From the NCBI GenBank assembly GCA_938023895.1, contig CALJDH010000275.1, positions 1-19,222 of the forward strand: a stretch of 19,222 nucleotides of DNA. Direction: 5' to 3'. Below the pieces are notes generated by a model that was not told where the DNA came from, searched no databases, and was given only the letters and a program-made list of their open reading frames with translations. Made by a program: the position numbers and the translations under genes. Shown here piece after piece: positions 14,673 through 19,222 of the stretch (within the stretch, counting starts at the first letter, position 1; each line of letters begins with the position of its first letter). This DNA comes from an uncultured Aliiroseovarius sp. GTDB taxonomy: Bacteria > Pseudomonadota > Alphaproteobacteria > Rhodobacterales > Rhodobacteraceae.

Positions 14673-15208
14673 GCTGCCTGACTCCGCATCGGATCGTCGC
14701 CGGGTTGCAGTTTCACGACCCCCAACACAAAGACCGAGGTGAAGACCACCGCCGGATAAATCGCGACGGTGCTGACAAACTGCAACAAGGCGCGGCCAAA
14801 GGGGATCTGGTCGACAAAGAAAATCGCCAGAAAAATCCGCTCGGCCAGCAGCATTGCCAGCAGGACAGCAGCGACGACGCCCCATTCGACCACAAAGGAC
14901 TGCTCGCGCAGGCCGGGTTCGCGCCGACGCAGAACCTCAAGCCCGATCACCGCCATCAGGGCGCCCACGGCGGGGATGTCTTGGTACAGAAGGTCGGTCA
15001 GAAAGATCAGCGCGGCCACCAACAGGATGGGGACATAGTCGGGACGGCGCAGCATCCATGCGACCACGACCGCCATGAAGATGTCAGGACCGGGGAAGCG
15101 CCCGGCGCTAAGGTCCAGCGGCAGCATTTTCACGAACAAAAGACCCGCCGAGATCGCGACGAGCAGCCCCCAGAAGGCCCAGCGCAGAAGCGTGATGCGG
15201 TCTGTCAT
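14669..15208 (-). CDS. mreD: Rod shape-determining membrane protein MreD
   Basis: The 179-residue, highly hydrophobic protein has about five transmembrane helices and a short charged C-terminus. Sequence conservation is low in this family. The call rests on size, topology, the IPFGRALLQF-type C-terminal region, and position between mreC and mrdA. MreD links MreC and the elongasome synthases in the inner membrane. Both ends overlap neighbours by ATGA: its start with the mreC stop (15205-15208) and its stop with the mrdA start (14669-14672). Expression is therefore probably stoichiometrically coupled. Confidence 0.9.
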   Translation of the reverse strand: MTDRITLLRWAFWGLLVAISAGLLFVKMLPLDLSAGRFPGPDIFMAVVVAWMLRRPDYVPILLVAALIFLTDLLYQDIPAVGALMAVIGLEVLRRREPGLREQSFVVEWGVVAAVLLAMLLAERIFLAIFFVDQIPFGRALLQFVSTVAIYPAVVFTSVFVLGVVKLQPGDDPMRSQAA

Positions 15209-16122
15209 TCGCCCTGCCCTCCGTCCTCGGGGGCAGCATCGACCGGTTCGGGCGGTAAGGCTGGTGTGGCGACGATCAGGCTGCCCTCGCCCTCGACCAT
15301 TTCGCCGGGGTGGCTGCGCAACACGCGCAGGAACTGAAGCCGTTCATAATCCGCAGCCAATCGGACGCGCAGGCGTCGGTCGGTGCCCATGGCCACATGC
15401 CCGACCAAAAGCCCTGCCGGGAATACGCCCCCGTCGCCAGACGACACCACGCGGTCGCCGGGCCGGACCTTTTCGGGGCTTTCAAGAAATTCGATCGGCG
15501 GAGCGGCCGAGTTGTCGCCAACCAGCAGCGCATCTTGGCCCGAGGGCTGTACCGTGATCGGAATGCGGCTGTTGCTGTCGGTCAGCAGAATCACGCGGCT
15601 GGTGCTTTTGCCCACGCCTGCAATCCGCCCGGCCAGCCCCAGACCATCGGTCGCTGCCCAGCCATCGACCAGCCCGTCGCGGGTGCCGATGTTCAAAAGC
15701 ACCGACTGCCGGAAGGGTGAACCACTGTCCGCCAGCACAACGCCAGTAACATAGGAGAGCTGCGCATCCAGACGCACGTTGTTCAGGTTCAGTAGCTGGG
15801 CGTTTTCCTGCTCCAGCTGAAGGGCGGCTTCTTTCCACGCCTTCATCTGCTGCAGCTCGCGGCGCAATTCCTGATTTTGTTCATAGATGCGTTGGTAAGA
15901 CTGGAAGTCTTCGACCATCCCGACCAGCTTGGTCACCGGCACCATCGCCCAATCAAAGCTGGGCACAACCGTGTCGATCAGGTTTGCCCGAAAGCGTTCG
16001 ACCCGAGGGCTGTCAATCCGCCAGACCAGAAAGACCAGAAACAGGCACAGCATCAGAATGCCGACAAAAAGCCTGCGCAGCGGACGGCCGTATTCCTCGG
16101 TCTGGTTCGGTTTGCGTGCCAA
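15205..16122 (-). CDS. mreC: Rod shape-determining protein MreC
   Basis: This 305-residue bitopic protein has a short cytoplasmic N-terminus, one transmembrane helix (about 17-34), and a periplasmic coiled coil (about 72-116, with EQNQELRRELQQMK). The beta-rich MreC domain follows, including SGSPFRQSVLLNIGTRDGL and PGDRVVSSGDGGVFPAGLLV. The C-terminus is acidic and Pro-rich (about 280-305). MreC scaffolds PBP2 and RodA outside the membrane. The start is TTG at 16122, supported by GGAGG five nt upstream; any later start would delete the membrane helix. It lies 51 nt downstream of mreB, behind a strong hairpin, and its stop overlaps mreD. Confidence 0.93.
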   Translation of the reverse strand: MARKPNQTEEYGRPLRRLFVGILMLCLFLVFLVWRIDSPRVERFRANLIDTVVPSFDWAMVPVTKLVGMVEDFQSYQRIYEQNQELRRELQQMKAWKEAALQLEQENAQLLNLNNVRLDAQLSYVTGVVLADSGSPFRQSVLLNIGTRDGLVDGWAATDGLGLAGRIAGVGKSTSRVILLTDSNSRIPITVQPSGQDALLVGDNSAAPPIEFLESPEKVRPGDRVVSSGDGGVFPAGLLVGHVAMGTDRRLRVRLAADYERLQFLRVLRSHPGEMVEGEGSLIVATPALPPEPVDAAPEDGGQGE

Positions 16123-16127
16123 TCTGG

Positions 16128-16132
16128 CCTCC
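16128..16132 (-). promoter_or_regulatory. Ribosome binding site supporting the TTG start of mreC
   Basis: GGAGG on the minus strand lies five nt before the TTG at 16122. With no ATG or GTG suitably placed before the membrane helix, this site is what makes the rare TTG start credible. Confidence 0.8.
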
Positions 16133-16143
16133 GGTTACCCGAC

Positions 16144-16171
16144 GGGCGCGCCCCACCGGCGGGGCAGACCC
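16144..16171 (-). other. Intercistronic hairpin between mreB and mreC
   Basis: GCCCC (16150-16154) pairs with GGGGC (16161-16165) around a six-base loop. The stem is extended by GGG (16144-16146) with CCC (16169-16171) across a small internal loop. It begins only two nt after the mreB stop codon and has no T-tract. It is therefore more likely a 3' stabiliser or partial terminator that keeps mreB output above mreCD than a full terminator. Confidence 0.55.
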
Positions 16172-16173
16172 GA

Positions 16174-17397
<1,224 letters not shown>

Positions 17398-17415
17398 TCA
17401 CTTTTCGAACCAAAT

Positions 17416-17445
17416 GTAAAAATGCGGGCAAATTGCTTTGCCCGC
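17416..17445 (-). terminator. Intrinsic terminator of leuA
   Basis: A perfect 9-bp stem, GCGGGCAAA (17424-17432) with TTTGCCCGC (17437-17445), closes a four-base loop. On the minus strand it is followed by ATTTTTAC. It starts 13 nt after the leuA stop and should insulate leuA from the mreB operon. Confidence 0.88.
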
Positions 17446-17458
17446 ACCTTGTTTCAGA

Positions 17459-18997
17459 TCAGACGCCCTCGGGCTTGGTCTTTTCGCGACGCGTGATCAG
17501 GTTGTTCAGCGCGTTTACGTAAGCCCGGACTGACGCCAGGATCGTATCGGTGTGCGAAGACTGGCCGGTCACGATCTTGCCGTTCTCTTCCATCCGGACC
17601 GAGACCGTCGCCTGCGCATCGGTGCCTTCAGTCACAGCATGAACTTGGTACAGCTGCAGACGTGCTTCGTGCGGGAAGATCATCTTCACGCAGTTGAACG
17701 CCGCATCCACGGGGCCATCCCCTTCCGAGGTCACTTTGTGCTCGACCCCGTTCACAGTCATGGTCAGATCGGCGGTATTCTTTTCCTCGCCGCCGGCAAT
17801 CACCCGCAAGGATTTCACCTGCAGCTGGTCATTGGCGTCATCGGTACCGTCGGTCATCAGAGCGACGATATCCTCGTCGAACACCTCTTTCTTGGTGTCG
17901 GCCAGTTCCTTGAAGCGTACGAAGACGTCCTTCAACTGGTTGTCACCAACGTCAAAGCCCAGATCGTTCAGCTTGGCTTTCAACGCTGCCCGGCCCGAGT
18001 GCTTGCCCAAAGGCAAGGACGTCCCGGCCAGACCGATGTCTTCAGGACGCATGATCTCGAAGTTTTCCGGGTTCTTCAGCATGCCGTCCTGATGGATGCC
18101 GCTTTCATGGGCGAATGCGTTCTTGCCCACGATGGCCTTGTTGTACTGCACCGCAAAACCCGACACCTGCGCCACGCGACGCGAGATGTTCATGATCTTG
18201 GTGGTGTCGATGCTGGTCGAGTACGGCATAATGTCGTTGCGCACTTTCAGGGCCATCACGACCTCTTCCAGCGCGGTATTGCCAGCCCGTTCACCCAAGC
18301 CGTTGATGGTGCATTCGATCTGACGCGCACCCGCCTCCACAGCGGCCAGGGCGTTCGCGGTCGCCATGCCCAAGTCGTTGTGACAGTGGGTGGCGAAGAC
18401 GATCTCGTCGGCACCCGGCACGCGTTCGATCAGCATGCGGATCAGATCTGCGCTTTCGCGCGGGGCGGTATAGCCCACCGTATCGGGAATGTTGATCGTC
18501 GTGGCGCCCGCCTTGATCGCGATCTCGATCACGCGGCAGAGATAGTCATGTTCCGTCCGCGTCGCGTCCATCGGCGACCACTGTACGTTGTCCACCAAGT
18601 TGCGCGCGTGGCTGACCGTTTCGTGGATCAGGTCGGCCATTTCGTCCTGGGTCAGGTTCGGAATGGCGCGGTGCAGGGGCGAGGTGCCGATGAAGGTGTG
18701 AATGCGCGGCTTGGCGGCCTTGCGCACCGCTTCGGCACAACGATCAATGTCTTTGAAGTTCGCGCGGCTCAGGCCACAGATCATCGAATTCTTGGAACGC
18801 TCAGCAATTTCGGACACAGCGGCAAAATCGCCTTCCGACGCAATCGGGAAGCCAGCCTCGATGATGTCCACGCCCATCTCGTCCAGCATCTCGGCGATCT
18901 CGAGCTTTTCGTCATGGGTCATGGTCGCGCCGGGGCTTTGTTCACCGTCACGCAAAGTGGTGTCGAAAATCAACACGTGATCCGAGGGATTGGTCAT
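17459..18997 (-). CDS. leuA: 2-isopropylmalate synthase
   Basis: This 512-residue enzyme condenses acetyl-CoA with 2-ketoisovalerate, the first committed step of leucine synthesis. The TIM-barrel catalytic domain opens with FDTTLRDGEQSPG (11-23) and carries the metal-binding THCHNDLG (203-210) and NGLGERAGNTALEEV (232-246). HESGIHQDGM follows at about 305. The C-terminal third (about 370-505) is the LeuA regulatory domain that binds leucine for feedback inhibition. The ATG at 18997 follows AAAGAGA by eight nt. The gene is monocistronic in this window, with its own terminator, and is preceded by the leucine-rich leader peptide and attenuator described separately. Regulation is thus probably both allosteric and by attenuation. 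Confidence 0.97.
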   Translation of the reverse strand: MTNPSDHVLIFDTTLRDGEQSPGATMTHDEKLEIAEMLDEMGVDIIEAGFPIASEGDFAAVSEIAERSKNSMICGLSRANFKDIDRCAEAVRKAAKPRIHTFIGTSPLHRAIPNLTQDEMADLIHETVSHARNLVDNVQWSPMDATRTEHDYLCRVIEIAIKAGATTINIPDTVGYTAPRESADLIRMLIERVPGADEIVFATHCHNDLGMATANALAAVEAGARQIECTINGLGERAGNTALEEVVMALKVRNDIMPYSTSIDTTKIMNISRRVAQVSGFAVQYNKAIVGKNAFAHESGIHQDGMLKNPENFEIMRPEDIGLAGTSLPLGKHSGRAALKAKLNDLGFDVGDNQLKDVFVRFKELADTKKEVFDEDIVALMTDGTDDANDQLQVKSLRVIAGGEEKNTADLTMTVNGVEHKVTSEGDGPVDAAFNCVKMIFPHEARLQLYQVHAVTEGTDAQATVSVRMEENGKIVTGQSSHTDTILASVRAYVNALNNLITRREKTKPEGV

Positions 18998-19023
18998 TGT
19001 CTTAGTCTCTTTAGATATAAGTT

Positions 19024-19111
19024 CTTAGCCTTAGTGGCCCACAAGGTTAGGGCCGGTTCGTGGCGCGGTTGGCGGTACCCCTGAGCGGTCGCGCCAAAAC
19101 GGCACGCTCAG
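19024..19111 (-). promoter_or_regulatory. Leucine attenuator: alternative RNA hairpins upstream of leuA
   Basis: On the leuA transcript, hairpin A pairs 19105-19111 (CTGAGCG, overlapping the leuL stop codon) with 19081-19087 (CGCTCAG). Hairpin B pairs 19090-19096 (TGGCGCG) with 19061-19067 (CGCGCCA). Each stem lies in the loop of the other, so they exclude one another as simple hairpins. Hairpin C spans 19029-19046 (CCTTGTG...CAC-AAGG with one bulged base). In addition, CTTAGCC within the leuL Leu-Ser-Arg codons (19116-19122) is complementary to GGCTAAG (19024-19030), shortly before the leuA ribosome site. No run of U follows any hairpin, so control may act through Rho or leuA translation rather than a classical intrinsic terminator. 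Confidence 0.65.
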
Positions 19112-19176
19112 AGGCGGCTAAGCAGTAGCAGAAGGCCCAGTGCGGGGCGGAAAGCGATATGGGTCTGCGTGTTCAT
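19108..19176 (-). CDS. leuL: Leucine operon leader peptide
   Basis: A 22-codon frame opens MNTQTHIAFRPALG, continues with five consecutive leucines, and ends Ser-Arg-Leu. Seven of the 22 residues are leucine (13, 15-19 and 22), placed near the end of the frame exactly as in attenuation leader peptides. It stops 110 nt before leuA. Ribosome stalling at the Leu run would cover the 5' arm of hairpin A, which overlaps the stop codon. There is no Shine-Dalgarno; instead the best -10 element places the transcript start at the ATG itself. The peptide itself probably has no further function, though trans-acting leader peptides are known for trpL in Sinorhizobium. Confidence 0.85.
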   Translation of the reverse strand: MNTQTHIAFRPALGLLLLLSRL

Positions 19177-19183
19177 GGGCGCA

Positions 19184-19211
19184 AATATACGTCGGTTTCC
19201 GTCGAGTTAAA
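19184..19211 (-). promoter_or_regulatory. Promoter of leuL-leuA, predicted to give a leaderless transcript
   Basis: The -10 element TATATT (19184-19189) lies seven nt before the A of the leuL ATG (19176), the normal distance from -10 to transcript start. Upstream, TTTAAC (19206-19211) is at 16-nt spacing, and the overlapping TTAACT (19205-19210) matches the -35 consensus better at 15-nt spacing; both are weak. The -10 is convincing in this GC-rich context and the -35 is less so. Confidence 0.5.
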
Positions 19212-19222
19212 GTCCTTTTTTC

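Noticed and set aside
14673..14885. N-terminal extension of mrdA to an upstream ATG
   Set aside because: The extra 71 residues lie inside mreD in another frame, and the ATGA-linked start at 14672 gives the normal PBP2 N-terminus.
17552..19084. 510-codon open frame on the plus strand opposite leuA
   Set aside because: It mirrors the leuA reading frame; His/Arg/Val-rich composition and lack of domains mark it as a shadow.

Overview
The window reads as chromosomal DNA of a Roseobacter-clade (Rhodobacterales, Alphaproteobacteria) bacterium. The GC-rich codon use, the mreBCD-mrdA-rodA cell-shape cluster, a fused NuoE/NuoF-type formate dehydrogenase subunit, a DUF2927 lipoprotein, and the XpaC/TelA gene pair all fit that group. 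This assignment is inference from gene content; no rRNA or other taxonomic marker is present. No mobile elements, tRNAs or CRISPR arrays were seen.

Layout. (1) 1-2053, minus strand: the fused diaphorase subunit of an NAD-dependent formate dehydrogenase (fdhB), followed by the start of a YhhN/lysoplasmalogenase-family membrane protein that runs off the left edge. (2) 2197-3255, plus strand: a solitary AlkB-type alkane monooxygenase, ending at a strong hairpin. (3) 3451-10548, plus strand: a tight nine-gene run. It holds a 27-residue membrane peptide (too short for routine ORF calling), XpaC, TelA, a DUF2927 lipoprotein, an SPFH protein with a C-terminal GYF_2 domain, a cytochrome b561-like protein, a YdjG-like double zinc-ribbon membrane protein, a nitroreductase and D-aminoacyl-tRNA deacylase. 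Most of its members are membrane-linked or belong to stress-associated families. The order merges two gene sets known separately in Firmicutes (XpaC/TelA, and the SPFH plus zinc-ribbon YdjI/YdjG partners of PspA) but carries no PspA here. This is the least understood part of the window. (4) 10643-17211, minus strand: mreB, mreC, mreD, mrdA (PBP2), rodA and ghrA. From mreC onward, each gene overlaps or abuts the next at the stop/start codon. The operon ends at a terminator shared with the convergent plus-strand operon. (5) 17459-19212, minus strand: leuA, preceded by a previously uncalled 22-codon leucine-rich leader peptide and mutually exclusive RNA hairpins. This is a leucine attenuator whose leader peptide appears to be translated from a leaderless transcript.

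How the parts work together: region 4 builds the elongasome that inserts lateral-wall peptidoglycan. MreB filaments, MreC and MreD position the RodA glycosyltransferase and the PBP2 transpeptidase. Region 5 commits 2-ketoisovalerate to leucine under translation-sensed control. Region 3 is probably a membrane-homeostasis or envelope-stress module with two trailing housekeeping or detoxification genes. Regions 1 and 2 are oxidative C1 and hydrocarbon functions on divergent transcripts.

The points most worth following up are the leuL attenuator, the PspA-less XpaC-TelA-SPFH-zinc-ribbon operon with its micropeptide, the GYF_2 domain bracketed by polyproline in the SPFH protein, the mreB/mreC intercistronic hairpin, and the chain of ATGA overlaps.
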